DNA of 39,502 nt from SHZI01 sp964371995 (GCA_964371995.1 CAYJPG010000014.1:1-39502), one strand, 5' to 3'; counted from the stretch's first letter, positions 1 through 8,587 are shown. Notes: generated from the sequence alone by a model not told the origin. Made by a program: numbers and translations.

Positions 1-18
1 GCCTGGGGGAGAAAACCA

Positions 19-582
19 ATGACGACCGGCTCCAGTCTGACTTCGCGGATTTCTGCCACCGCGCTCACGCTTTGCCTCGCGCTGCCGGCCTCGGCCATGA
101 CGGTGGTATATAACTGGACGCCGAGTGGCGGTTCGGGTGGCAGCGGGAGCATGACCTTCTCGAGTCCGGGCATCACGAATGCCAGCAACTTCAGCGCCAT
201 CCCCGTAGGCGCGCTGACGGCACTCACCTATAGCTGGAACAACGGTGCGACCATCAACCTCGGCTCTGTACTGACCAACAATGCGCCGAGCTGGACCGCA
301 TGTGCCGGTACGCTGATCACCGGATTTCAGATCTCTGCCAACTCGGTGCCGTCCACGCCAGGCACGTTCAGCCTGGCGAATTCCGCCGGCAGCTGCTACC
401 CGGGGCCGGTTGTCGTGGCTGGTCCCGGCTCAAATGGCACCAACTCGGTTCTCTATGGCGCCGAAAGCAATTACGGCAACTGGACCTATTCGCACACCGT
501 CGTTCCCGTTCCGGCAGCCGCCTGGCTCTTCGGTTCAGGAATGCTGGGCTTGCTGGGTCTCCGGCGCAAAACCGTCGCTTAA
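19..582 (+). CDS. Secreted protein with VPxPA-CTERM sorting signal
   Basis: The 187-residue product has an N-terminal signal peptide ending near ASA (about residue 26). Its middle is rich in Gly, Ser, Asn and Thr and matches no enzyme I know. The C-terminus reads VPVPAAAWLFGSGMLGLLGL followed by RRK. This is the VPxPA tripartite sorting signal (short motif, hydrophobic helix, basic tail) that exosortase/archaeosortase-type enzymes recognise before cell-surface or exopolysaccharide-associated release. No exosortase gene lies in the window, so the enzyme must be elsewhere. The start is supported by a GGGGGAG ribosome site at 5-11, seven bases from the ATG. The gene ends tail-to-tail with the next gene, the two stops sharing TTAA, and a terminator follows. 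The sorting signal is clear; the function of the body is unknown. Confidence 0.85.
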   Translation: MTTGSSLTSRISATALTLCLALPASAMTVVYNWTPSGGSGGSGSMTFSSPGITNASNFSAIPVGALTALTYSWNNGATINLGSVLTNNAPSWTACAGTLITGFQISANSVPSTPGTFSLANSAGSCYPGPVVVAGPGSNGTNSVLYGAESNYGNWTYSHTVVPVPAAAWLFGSGMLGLLGLRRKTVA

Positions 583-1337
583 TCAGTCTCAAGCTGCCCG
601 ACAAAAACCCCGCCTGTGAGCGGGGTTTTTTTATGGCTGGCCACTGGCGATTCAGGCTGCGGCACACCGGGCTTCGTCACTCCCAGCAGCGCGGCGGCCA
701 GCAGGCCCACCCAGACTGTCGCCAGGTACAAGCGGCTGCGCGGGACGCCCGTGCGCAACAGCTGCCAGCACAGCAAGACTGCAGCGAACAGCAGCAGTTT
801 GGCGCCGACATAGGGCGCGACATCCAGGCGCCCGCTCAGCGTCGACCAGATCACCGACAACGGTACCGCGACGATCACTACCCAGCGGAGTGCTGTTTCC
901 AGCCGCATCGCCGTCGCCCCGAAGGCCGTGCCGTCGCGAAAAAAACCGGCGAGTATGAGCAGCAGCCAAACCGGCCCGAGCAGCACGATGCCAGCCATCT
1001 GCCACCACGGATGCTCCAACCCGACGTAATGCGAGAGCAGGCCGCCGACGGTCAGCATCAGGCTCATCGAGGCGCGGGAGATCATCTCCACCCGCGTCAT
1101 CATCTGCCGCGAAACCACCTGCATTTCCGGTGGTGTACTGGCGTCCACCGCCTTGCGGCTCCAGATGTATGTGGCCACATCGGGGCCCAGCCAGAAAACG
1201 AACAGGAAGATGTGCAGGAAGTGCAGCAATTCCCGTGTGGTCACGCCGTCCTGCGCACCGGGTATCGGCGCGGCCACGGCCAGTCCCGCCCCGAGCCAGC
1301 CAACCGCAATCAGCCATACACCAGGAAAACGCTTCAT
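579..1337 (-). CDS. Polytopic inner-membrane protein (CopD/DUF2269-like, tentative)
   Basis: The product has 252 residues. After an N-terminal signal or anchor segment there are about six hydrophobic helices. The first core helix, with HFLHIFLFVFWLGPDVATY, resembles the histidine-containing helix of CopD/DUF2269-type membrane proteins, which may bind haem or metal; that assignment is tentative. The chosen ATG at 1337 has GAGGG nine bases upstream. An ATG 48 bases further upstream is possible, but the extra residues look like noncoding sequence. The last codons overlap the bidirectional terminator at 603-632, and the stop shares TTAA with the convergent CTERM gene. No partner gene suggests a role. 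Confidence 0.75.
   Translation of the reverse strand: MKRFPGVWLIAVGWLGAGLAVAAPIPGAQDGVTTRELLHFLHIFLFVFWLGPDVATYIWSRKAVDASTPPEMQVVSRQMMTRVEMISRASMSLMLTVGGLLSHYVGLEHPWWQMAGIVLLGPVWLLLILAGFFRDGTAFGATAMRLETALRWVVIVAVPLSVIWSTLSGRLDVAPYVGAKLLLFAAVLLCWQLLRTGVPRSRLYLATVWVGLLAAALLGVTKPGVPQPESPVASHKKTPLTGGVFVGQLETD
603..632 (+). terminator. Rho-independent terminator, bidirectional
   Basis: A CCCCGC / GCGGGG stem (608-613 with 620-625) and a six-base loop are flanked by five A on the left and seven T on the right. It can therefore stop transcripts from both directions. On the plus strand it closes the CTERM gene. On the minus strand it lies inside the last codons of the convergent membrane-protein gene. 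Confidence 0.9.
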
Positions 1338-1482
1338 CGACCGGCCCTCAACTTGCGCAGGTGTCGAGAGTAGCAGATCGGACATTTCAGTCCGTGCGGC
1401 TTCAGCCTGAGGCCCGCGACGGGTAACATCCGGCCACCGGCGCCCGGTCCGGCACCCGTTTTATCCATAAGGATCGCTGACC

Positions 1483-1836
1483 TTGGCAGAACATGAAGTC
1501 ATGTGGATCGGCCGCCGCCCGACGGCGCTGCCCACCGTCGAACACCCCGCCACGACGGAAGAATTTGCCAATGCGGTCACCTGCACCTGTGCCGATGCCG
1601 GCTGCAGTGTGCAGGACTATGTGGCAGCCGCGGGCGCCTACGGCAGCTGGCTGATCCGTTTCAGCCGCGACGACGCAAAGCAACGCCTGGTGTGGAATGG
1701 CAAGGAAGGCCGCCTGGTGCTCGAGCGCGCTACCAGTGGTATCGACTGGGAAGAACTGCAGAGCTGCCCGGTGGCCGAGCGCGATACCGCCGGATTCGTC
1801 GCGGCCATGCAGAGCCTGCTGCAGGGCTCGGCCTGA
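1483..1836 (+). CDS. Small hypothetical protein coupled to arfB
   Basis: A 117-residue soluble, acidic protein starting at TTG 1483, with AAGGA at 1469-1473 about nine bases upstream. It has three cysteines in CTCADAGC and a possible wing-like beta segment (GSWLIRFSRDDAKQRLVW), but no family I can name. It ends eight bases before arfB, so the two are probably co-transcribed and could share a link to translation quality control. That link rests only on position. Confidence 0.65.
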   Translation: MAEHEVMWIGRRPTALPTVEHPATTEEFANAVTCTCADAGCSVQDYVAAAGAYGSWLIRFSRDDAKQRLVWNGKEGRLVLERATSGIDWEELQSCPVAERDTAGFVAAMQSLLQGSA

Positions 1837-1844
1837 GAAACGCG

Positions 1845-2267
1845 ATGCCGGGCCCCTCCGCCAGCCGCGCACGCATCAGCGTGCCACCCGAGGAGGTCGA
1901 ACTTACGGCAGTGCGTGCGCAAGGCGCAGGCGGCCAGAACGTCAACAAGGTTGCCAGTGCGATTCACCTGCGCTTCGACATCCGCGCTTCGTCGCTGCCG
2001 CCTGAGATACAGGAACGTCTGCTGGCACTGCGCGACCAGCGCATCACGCAAGACGGCATCATCGTGCTCAAGGCACAGCGTCATCGCACCCAGGAAATGA
2101 ACCGCGATGACGCACTCGCCCGGCTCAACGACATGGTCAATGCCGTCACCGTGGTGCAACGCAGGCGAATCGCAACGCGGCCGAGCAAAGGCTCAAAGCT
2201 GCGGCGACTGGAAGGCAAGAAGCAGCGTGGCACAACGAAGTCGCTGCGGCGGAAGCCGGTGGATTGA
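1845..2267 (+). CDS. arfB: Peptidyl-tRNA hydrolase ArfB (ribosome rescue)
   Basis: The product has 140 residues, the usual size for ArfB/YaeJ. The N-terminal class-I release-factor catalytic domain carries the GGQ motif at residues 29-31 in the context RAQGAGGQNVNKV. The C-terminal tail is rich in Lys and Arg (KGSKLRRLEGKKQRG...). In this family the tail threads into the empty mRNA channel of stalled ribosomes while GGQ hydrolyses the peptidyl-tRNA ester. Start: ATG 1845, eight bases after the preceding gene. The same frame stays open upstream, but that part lies within the other gene and is not ArfB-like. It ends eight bases from the convergent LLM gene. Confidence 0.93.
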   Translation: MPGPSASRARISVPPEEVELTAVRAQGAGGQNVNKVASAIHLRFDIRASSLPPEIQERLLALRDQRITQDGIIVLKAQRHRTQEMNRDDALARLNDMVNAVTVVQRRRIATRPSKGSKLRRLEGKKQRGTTKSLRRKPVD

Positions 2268-2275
2268 GTGGTGCG

Positions 2276-3289
2276 CTATGCAAATACCGGAACGACTTTT
2301 TTTCCGAGCAGTCGAATCGCTTCCTCGGGCTTTTCGTAGATACGCAAGGCAATCTCGGTCAACCCGGCTGACTTGAATGCCTGCAAGCGCCCGATCTCCT
2401 TGTCGATTTCATCGACGCCTGCACACGACGTGACGTTATCAACAAGGGATCTGATGATTCGTTCCGGGACTCCCTCGTAAACAGGGGACCGATTTCGCAA
2501 GGCTGCCAGGAAAGAAGGACGCATCTTTTCGGCAAGTCGCATATCCGCTTCGCTCATGAAGTGTGAATTTTTTTCACGCGATAGCACATCGCGCACCGTC
2601 AGGTTTATGCGTGCCTCGGTTTCCGCTTCAGCCCGTGTCTTCTTGACGTGCCACGCCCAGAAATTGCTCAGGCGAAAACCTGCACGATCCCGGCCGGCTC
2701 TTTTCAGCTCCGGATCGATGATTTCCCGCACGCCGCCAATTTGCCCCACTATCTTGTCGGTCAGCATCACGCCATCAGCACAGCGGGCCGCCATGCGCAG
2801 CATTTGTGGCTTGTTGGCACCGGCATAGACGACCGGGGGTGCCTTCGTTACCCAGGCTGCCTTGCAGCCTTTGGCGGTGAATAACTCCCCTTCATATTGC
2901 ATCTCCAGTCCTGTTGCCGCCTGCTTGATGATCTCGATACATTCGCGAACACCCCGTACGCGACGCTCAGGCTGCAGATTCATGGCCCTCGTTGTAATCA
3001 CGCCACCGCCACCGACCACGATCTGGGCACGACCGTTGGAAGCCTCATTCAGCGACAGCAGCGATGTTGCCATTTTCAGCGGATGCAGTTCGTAAGGTGA
3101 AACTGCAATTGGCCCCATATGGATGCGGTCTGTCGCGTGAGCCGCAGACAGGAAACCCAGGAAAGCATCCCGACCATTCAGTGTGTTTGAGACCCAAACC
3201 CCACCCAGTCCGTTGTCTTCGGCCAGCTTGCTCAGTTCTGCAATCCGTTCCGGGGACTCGCTTGATTCCAGTATGAGGTCAATACGCAT
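2276..3289 (-). CDS. LLM-class flavin-dependent oxidoreductase
   Basis: A 337-residue luciferase-like monooxygenase (TIM barrel). It begins MRIDLILESS, and typical LLM features follow: an early WVSNT loop, the IHMGPIAVSPYELHP segment, a glycine run IVVGGGG that would sit at the flavin phosphate, and a C-terminal VPERII...LVDNV block. The start at ATG 3289 was chosen because it begins the first beta strand; upstream in-frame codons are low-complexity. No strong ribosome site is visible. The gene is closely related to the LLM at 15089-16102, with exactly the same length, and to the partial one at 38820. Whether it uses FMN or F420, and its substrate, cannot be read from sequence. Confidence 0.88.
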   Translation of the reverse strand: MRIDLILESSESPERIAELSKLAEDNGLGGVWVSNTLNGRDAFLGFLSAAHATDRIHMGPIAVSPYELHPLKMATSLLSLNEASNGRAQIVVGGGGVITTRAMNLQPERRVRGVRECIEIIKQAATGLEMQYEGELFTAKGCKAAWVTKAPPVVYAGANKPQMLRMAARCADGVMLTDKIVGQIGGVREIIDPELKRAGRDRAGFRLSNFWAWHVKKTRAEAETEARINLTVRDVLSREKNSHFMSEADMRLAEKMRPSFLAALRNRSPVYEGVPERIIRSLVDNVTSCAGVDEIDKEIGRLQAFKSAGLTEIALRIYEKPEEAIRLLGKKVVPVFA

Positions 3290-3441
3290 ATTGGTTGTGC
3301 CACATTCCACACCGACTAGAACATCAGGCCACTCATGATAGCGGTAGCCCCGGCAAGCTGGTCCTGCGCCTGCATGACCCGCCCGCGGATGGCGATGCAG
3401 CACCGTTCGGCTTGTGCAGGGTCCGCCCTGCTCGCCGGCTC

Positions 3442-3510
3442 AATTCCTCGGTGCTCGCCAGCCCGGCGCCCGCGCGGCCCGGGACCCTGACGGGCGCAAC
3501 AATAATGTTG
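3442..3510 (-). pseudogene. Relic of a thermonuclease-type gene 3' end
   Basis: On the minus strand this reads ...AARAPGWRAPRN-stop, which mirrors the last residues EARAAGWRAPRN-stop of the thermonuclease gene at 12813-13571. At DNA level 3442-3475 matches 12815-12848 at 31 of 34 positions by my count, with stop codons directly after the same Asn codon. Upstream the similarity fades quickly and no intact nuclease frame is present. It is probably the remains of a deleted paralogue; the upstream boundary is a guess. Confidence 0.45.
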
Positions 3511-3535
3511 CCTCGCTGATTTAGCGCAGTTTAGC

Positions 3536-3564
3536 CTGTCAGCATCGCTGGTCGGCGATATACT
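3536..3564 (+). promoter_or_regulatory. Candidate sigma70 promoter for the DUF4397 lipoprotein gene
   Basis: CTGTCA at 3536-3541, a 17-base spacer and TATACT at 3559-3564. The -10 matches consensus at five of six positions and the -35 at four of six. It lies about 90 bases before the ATG at 3652. Confidence 0.45.
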
Positions 3565-3651
3565 CATCGTATCTTTCACACACGAACATACCTGTAGCTG
3601 TTACCTGATAATCAGGCTCGCACCAGATAGTCTCCGGGTAGAGGGCATTTG

Positions 3652-5196
3652 ATGAGGCGTACGCTGAAGGCATTCATGCTGGCTGCCATGCTGGGGGTTC
3701 TGGTCTCCTGCGGTAGCGATGGAGGCAACTTCGAAGCGCAGCTTGCACTGCGCTTCATCCAGGCTTCACCAGATGCGCCCCGGGTGAATTTCCTTATTGA
3801 TGGTGTGGTGACTCCTCCACCAGGTGGCTCCACTATCGACTACAAGGGCGGTACGGGCTTCACTTTTCTGCTGCCCGGCACTTACCCGGTCGCTATGGAA
3901 GGCATTTTTCCGGGTGATGATGAAGTCATCTACCAAGTGTCTCCGACACTGGTTGCGGGACGGCAATACACCACGATCGCAATCGGCAAGCTCGGCGATG
4001 ATACGGTTCATTTTCTGCGGTTCGACAACCTGTTCGTCGCACCGATAGCTGACATCACACTGGTCCAGTTTGTGCACGCCGCGCCGGATGCGGCAGCGGT
4101 CGATATTTACCTCACTGCCCCGGGCGCCAGTTTGGCTGGGTCTACCCCTGTCGTTTCGGCGCTGATCTACGGTCAGGAGCCACCAGCCGATCGGCAGGCC
4201 TTTGCATCCGGAACCTATGAGATCCGGGTGACCCCTGCGGGCGATCCGAATACGATGTTACTTGACTCCGGCGACCTGACGCTCGGCTCCAAGGCCAACC
4301 TGCTGTTCGTGGTCGTTGCTAATACGGGTCCTGGCGCTGCCCCGATTTCCATCGTTGTTGATGACGGGACCAGTACCAACAATGTTCTGGATGTAGCGAC
4401 GCCATCGCGCGTGCGGGTGATGAATGTCTCACCGGACCTGCCGTCACTGGATGCCCGCGCAGAGCGGGCACTCAAGAAGGACACGCAAGTCCCGGACCCA
4501 CCGCCAGCACCGCCGTCATGCCTGTACGATGCCGGACTGTCCGCGAGCGACGTCCTGTGTATCGCTCCACCGCCGGAAATTACCTCACTGGTCGATAATT
4601 TGCCGTATCCGGCGTCGGGTACCTATGTCGATCTGGATGCGGGACTCGCTCCGCCTGCCGGTTTTGAGTTTCTTGGCCCCAGGAACTCTTATGCTTTGAA
4701 GGTCACTGCCTCGGCGGACCCGGATACGACCCTTTTTAGCTACAGTCTGTCGCTGCCAGCCGGTGAGCGCATCACACTTTATGCACTGGGGCTGGTACCA
4801 CAACCCGATGGTGGTGCAGTAATCGCCAAGGCACTGACCGTATCGGGCGACGATATACGATCGGTGACCAGGGAAGGCAAGTTGCGCATCGTTGATGCAT
4901 CACCAGCCGGTAATTCGGTTGATGTCTATATCGTCGCACCGGGAACTGATCTCGCGCTGGTTGAGCCAACACTGTTCAACGTCGGTCTGGGGTTTTTCAG
5001 CGTCCATCAACCGCTCGCACCCGGAGACTACACCGTGGTATTTACGACGGCATCCACAAAGGACGTATTGGCGAGCGCCAACGTATCGGCTGCCGATGGC
5101 AGCGTGCAAACTGTCGTGCTGGTGGACGCCGCAAGGCCAGCCTCGGCTGACGGGTTGCCGCTGGGTACGCTGCTGACCAACGACCGGCTGCCCTGA
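3652..5196 (+). CDS. DUF4397 repeat lipoprotein
   Basis: A 514-residue exported lipoprotein. Its N-terminus is a type II signal peptide with lipobox LVSC near residue 20, followed by GSDGG. The mature part has four repeats that start alike, at FIQASPDAPRVNFLIDG, FVHAAPDAAAVDIYL, VMNVSPDLPSLDA and IVDASPAGNSVDVYI. These match the DUF4397 pattern of beta-rich extracytoplasmic domains. The third repeat carries a Pro-rich insert with two cysteines. The start is ATG 3652, with GAGGG at 3641-3645 six bases upstream; a TTG just before it is too close to that site. The function is unknown; such proteins are usually anchored at the cell surface or in the periplasm. No operon partner. Confidence 0.85.
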   Translation: MRRTLKAFMLAAMLGVLVSCGSDGGNFEAQLALRFIQASPDAPRVNFLIDGVVTPPPGGSTIDYKGGTGFTFLLPGTYPVAMEGIFPGDDEVIYQVSPTLVAGRQYTTIAIGKLGDDTVHFLRFDNLFVAPIADITLVQFVHAAPDAAAVDIYLTAPGASLAGSTPVVSALIYGQEPPADRQAFASGTYEIRVTPAGDPNTMLLDSGDLTLGSKANLLFVVVANTGPGAAPISIVVDDGTSTNNVLDVATPSRVRVMNVSPDLPSLDARAERALKKDTQVPDPPPAPPSCLYDAGLSASDVLCIAPPPEITSLVDNLPYPASGTYVDLDAGLAPPAGFEFLGPRNSYALKVTASADPDTTLFSYSLSLPAGERITLYALGLVPQPDGGAVIAKALTVSGDDIRSVTREGKLRIVDASPAGNSVDVYIVAPGTDLALVEPTLFNVGLGFFSVHQPLAPGDYTVVFTTASTKDVLASANVSAADGSVQTVVLVDAARPASADGLPLGTLLTNDRLP

Positions 5197-5286
5197 TACA
5201 GATCTGCCGCTTCAGCCACGACCTGCGCCTCCGTAGCGTCAGCGCGTGCCTCTACAGCGTATCTCTCTTACTGGCAGCTGCTGCGT

Positions 5287-7029
5287 TTACGGCGTTCCTG
5301 CTTCCCGTCGTGCCGGGCTAAACAGGTCAGCGACGTTGAAGTGGTCGGCCGCCCGATCACTACTTTCTCCGGGCGGGATGTAATAGAGATCAATCGTCTT
5401 GCCGACACGGGTCACGGGTTGATACTCATCCAGCCACGCGAAGCCGTTGCCACCGTTGCTCAGCATGAGTTTGGCGAGGAGATCCACGGCGACCCAGCCT
5501 GTCGCCCGGACATTGGGTGGCAAGTACGTAAAGGGCGGCAGGTCCTCGCGGATCCAGTCCGTGGTACCGCGGAAGGCAAAGCTGAATTGCCGCACGTTTC
5601 GCTGTTTCAGTTCTTGCCCAAGGCGGCGCATGTCCTGGCCCCAGTCCAGGTCCGAGTCGATAAGCACGGCCTCGGGTCGCCGGACTGCGAGTTCGTTGAA
5701 GAACGGCAGGTAATCGGGGTAAGCGGTCCAGAGCGCCGATGCCTGCCAGACCAGCAGGGCAGCAAGAGTCCCGCGCGCCGCCAAGGTGCGCCACGCCCGC
5801 CAGGCGCTCATCGTGGCAAAGGCCGCACCGCCCGCAAGCAACGGGTACAGCACCAGGATATGACGCACGCCAATATTGATCCGGCTGTAGGCGCAGCAGA
5901 ACACGAGGACGGCGGCAAAAGACGCGCCCGGCACCAGAAGGCGCCACTCACCGCGCCGTATGCCGGTTGCTGACAGCAGCGCGAGGCCCGCGCTACCGAG
6001 GATCAGCAGGGGGATCGGGGTCTTCACCGCCAGAGCGACAAGGTAGAAGTACCACCAGCCCGTCTTCCTCACCTCACCGAGCAGAAACGACAGGTGCCCC
6101 TCCCGGTTGTGCTCAATCAGTGCCCTGATACCGAGTGGCAGTTTCTCGGCGGCCAGCGGCAACGGCACACGCCTGGCAATGCTGGCGAGGACTTCGTGTG
6201 GCACCGTGCCCGGTGCCGTGACGTAATCGATCGCCGGGTTGCTTTGCCGGGACTTGTCCAGCAGTAATTCAAACCGACCGCCGTAGGCCAGCGTCACGGC
6301 AATCAGAGCGCCGGGCACCACGAGCAACACGCCGCCAAGGTAGCGCCTGAGAGGGGCGGATGGCCCCGTCGTTGCCCCGTTGCCAAGCACTGCGCGGCTG
6401 GCGAGCAACACGATGCCGAAAAGGAACAGGAACGGAATGGCCGAGAGCTTGGTACCGACTGCCAGTCCGGCGCTGGTGCCGAGAAGCAGGCTGGTGCGCC
6501 ACGATGGTGCCTCGATCCAGCGCACGAGAAGGTACAGGGCAAGGGTACACATTGCTGCAGCCGGGACGTCGAGCGCGGCGACGCTGGCGTGCCCGAGGAC
6601 GGTGGGTGTGCTGGCGAGGAAGAACGTGGCCAGAAGCGCCCCGGTGTCACCCAGGATGCGCCTCATCAGCGCATACGCAGCCCCGAACATCAGCACCAGG
6701 AATGGCAGGACGCCAAGCCGGGCGAGGGTCAGGACCCGATCATAGCCGACCGTCTGGTAAAGCAGGTCACGGCCTTCCTGTTCCCCACTTGAGCCCGGCT
6801 CCCCGAATGAGCGGACCCCGGCGATATAAGGCCCCACGGCCATCGCGAGCCGCGCCAGCGGCGGATGTTGAATGTCGTAGGTGTACTGCCCGCGGTCGAG
6901 CAGCTGGATACCGGCGGCGAGGTGCTCGGGCTCGTCCCAGGTGTGGCCAAAGTACCGGTACGTGGATACACACAAGCCGGCGCTCAGCGCAACCAGAAGC
7001 ACGGCGGCATAGCGGGGGGCGATCAGCAT
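5287..7029 (-). CDS. GT39/PMT-family membrane glycosyltransferase
   Basis: A 580-residue multi-spanning protein of the GT-C fold. The first periplasmic loop has the acidic pair in HTWDEPEHLAAG (D32, E33), followed by HPPLARL (H55), as in dolichyl/undecaprenyl-phosphate-sugar-dependent mannosyltransferases and ArnT relatives. About ten hydrophobic helices follow, then a soluble C-terminal part with DSDLDWGQDMRRLGQELKQR. Members transfer a sugar from a lipid carrier to a protein or lipid at the outer face of the inner membrane; the acceptor here is unknown. Start ATG 7029 lies 13 bases after the upstream gene's stop. It is the third gene of the operon 9063-5287. Confidence 0.85.
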   Translation of the reverse strand: MLIAPRYAAVLLVALSAGLCVSTYRYFGHTWDEPEHLAAGIQLLDRGQYTYDIQHPPLARLAMAVGPYIAGVRSFGEPGSSGEQEGRDLLYQTVGYDRVLTLARLGVLPFLVLMFGAAYALMRRILGDTGALLATFFLASTPTVLGHASVAALDVPAAAMCTLALYLLVRWIEAPSWRTSLLLGTSAGLAVGTKLSAIPFLFLFGIVLLASRAVLGNGATTGPSAPLRRYLGGVLLVVPGALIAVTLAYGGRFELLLDKSRQSNPAIDYVTAPGTVPHEVLASIARRVPLPLAAEKLPLGIRALIEHNREGHLSFLLGEVRKTGWWYFYLVALAVKTPIPLLILGSAGLALLSATGIRRGEWRLLVPGASFAAVLVFCCAYSRINIGVRHILVLYPLLAGGAAFATMSAWRAWRTLAARGTLAALLVWQASALWTAYPDYLPFFNELAVRRPEAVLIDSDLDWGQDMRRLGQELKQRNVRQFSFAFRGTTDWIREDLPPFTYLPPNVRATGWVAVDLLAKLMLSNGGNGFAWLDEYQPVTRVGKTIDLYYIPPGESSDRAADHFNVADLFSPARREAGTP

Positions 7030-7042
7030 CGACGGGCCCTGC

Positions 7043-8587
7043 CTAGTCGACGTAACGGGCGAACGCTGTGTCGAACCGGTTGCGGGCGGGCTCACCGCAA
7101 CGGGTGATGTCGTCGTCGCAGTCCCGGAACAAACTGCGCTGTAGCGCCGACAAGCCATCCAGCCCGAAGCCGAAGTCCTCGAGAGCCACGGACGTCAGCA
7201 GTACGACATCGAGGGGCTTATTCCCGCGCTCAGCCGCCTTGGCGCAGTCGAAATTGACACAACGTATGTCATAGGCGGTGAAGTACCACGCCGAATGATC
7301 CGCCAGGAATCGCGCCGTGAATTCGGGCTGATGGTCGCCAAAGGTGACGACGCCAGCGGGCCGGCCGCGCCGTGCCAGGGATTGCAGAAAGCCGCCATAG
7401 GCTTTGTCGCTTTCCTCGAATCGGGCCACATAGTCCGTTAGCGGATCCTGGTTGTCGTGCGGGCCGTGCTGGTTGATGGTCAGCATCATGGCCACTACCG
7501 GCGTCTTCCGGTCACCGATCTGCTTCAGCATGGCTTCGTAGAACCTGGCGTCGGATACATTCCAGTCCCAGCCCTCACTGATCCCGAGGGCCTCGGGATC
7601 GTAGAACTCGTCCACACCGATCGACTTGTAGAAGCTCCGCGCGTTGATGAAGTTGCCCGGCACCGGATAGAAGACCATGGTCCGATACCCCAGCGCCTTG
7701 AGCCGGGTGAAGATCGAGCGTCTGATGCGGCCCTCGAGCTGATGAAACACGTACAGCCCGTCGCTGCCGAACTCCTGCGGGCGAATCTGCGTAGTTACGG
7801 AGAACTCTGTTTTCCACGTCGCACCGGCGAAGGTGTTGACATGCAGCGGCCCCGTGTGCGGCGCGCTCTTCGCAAACAGGGATTGCGCCTCGAACCCCGG
7901 CCGCAACAGGGCGGGCGGAAAGGTCGACTCCTGGAGGATGAGGAAGATGTCCGGCAACGGCCCGGCCGGCGGGCTCAGGGGCGTGCCCTCCCCGGCCGGC
8001 GCCGCCTCGGCGCTCGCCAGAATCCGCAGCTGGGGCCCGGGTATTTGCGACGACATGACCAGCGTGCGCAGACTGGGCGTTCCTAGCGTCATTTCCCAGT
8101 CGACGAAGTTCCTGTCCCAGTGTCGTGCGTCGAGAATGACACTGCCACAGACAAGCACCAGCACCAGCATCGACCACCGCTCGAAACGCGAGAACGCGCC
8201 ACGACCCGAAAGCAATATCCGGACGTAAAGCAGCGTCGCCGCAAGGGTAACGACCAACGCCGTAGCTACGCGCCAGTCGTTGTAGGCCAGAATGAGCAGG
8301 TTCTGCCTCAGGAAGTACTGGTCGTAACTGACGAGCGGGACACCGGTCAGGGAGTACTTGAGCACACTGCCGCCCAACAGAAGCAACGCCGGCATCAGGG
8401 ACAACGCGAGCAGGATCACCGGGTGCTTGGCGCGCGCCGCGCCCAGGGCGAAAAACGGCGCCATGAACAGGACCAGGTAATAGTCCGAAGAAGCGATGGC
8501 GTAAGCCACGGTTGCGCCGACAAGCAGGGCAGCGATTAGCAACCCGGGCGTGGGCCGCTTGAAGTTGCGCAGAAAGAAGTTCAGCAC
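7043..8587 (-). CDS. LtaS-like sulfatase-domain membrane transferase
   Basis: A 514-residue protein with about five N-terminal membrane helices (to residue 155) and a periplasmic alkaline-phosphatase/sulfatase-fold domain. Residues matching the LtaS/MdoB active site are visible: metal ligand E220 in LILQEST, nucleophile T257 in GATWKTEF and metal pair D418-H419 in FGDHQPEF. Relatives move phosphoglycerol or phosphoethanolamine from phospholipids onto glycans. The start is GTG 8587, overlapping the upstream methyltransferase by seven bases, which suggests translational coupling. It probably modifies an envelope glycan or lipid together with the adjacent glycosyltransferase; the product is inference. 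Confidence 0.85.
   Translation of the reverse strand: MLNFFLRNFKRPTPGLLIAALLVGATVAYAIASSDYYLVLFMAPFFALGAARAKHPVILLALSLMPALLLLGGSVLKYSLTGVPLVSYDQYFLRQNLLILAYNDWRVATALVVTLAATLLYVRILLSGRGAFSRFERWSMLVLVLVCGSVILDARHWDRNFVDWEMTLGTPSLRTLVMSSQIPGPQLRILASAEAAPAGEGTPLSPPAGPLPDIFLILQESTFPPALLRPGFEAQSLFAKSAPHTGPLHVNTFAGATWKTEFSVTTQIRPQEFGSDGLYVFHQLEGRIRRSIFTRLKALGYRTMVFYPVPGNFINARSFYKSIGVDEFYDPEALGISEGWDWNVSDARFYEAMLKQIGDRKTPVVAMMLTINQHGPHDNQDPLTDYVARFEESDKAYGGFLQSLARRGRPAGVVTFGDHQPEFTARFLADHSAWYFTAYDIRCVNFDCAKAAERGNKPLDVVLLTSVALEDFGFGLDGLSALQRSLFRDCDDDITRCGEPARNRFDTAFARYVD

Larger units (their letters stand above)
3290..3651. other. Divergent intergenic region, no intact gene
   Basis: About 360 bases lie between the divergent LLM and DUF4397 genes. 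A weak minus-strand reading frame of about 87 codons exists, but it is Ala/Arg-rich and lacks family features. The stretch holds a 34-base relic of a thermonuclease-type gene end (3442-3475) and a candidate plus-strand promoter (3536-3564). Confidence 0.6.

Noticed and set aside
300..1373. Plus-strand frame of 357 codons
   Set aside because: It is antisense to the membrane-protein gene, is Arg/Gln/His-rich and has no start support.
3316..3579. Small minus-strand gene of 87 codons
   Set aside because: The composition is Ala/Arg-rich with no conserved pattern; another frame of the same strand carries the thermonuclease relic.
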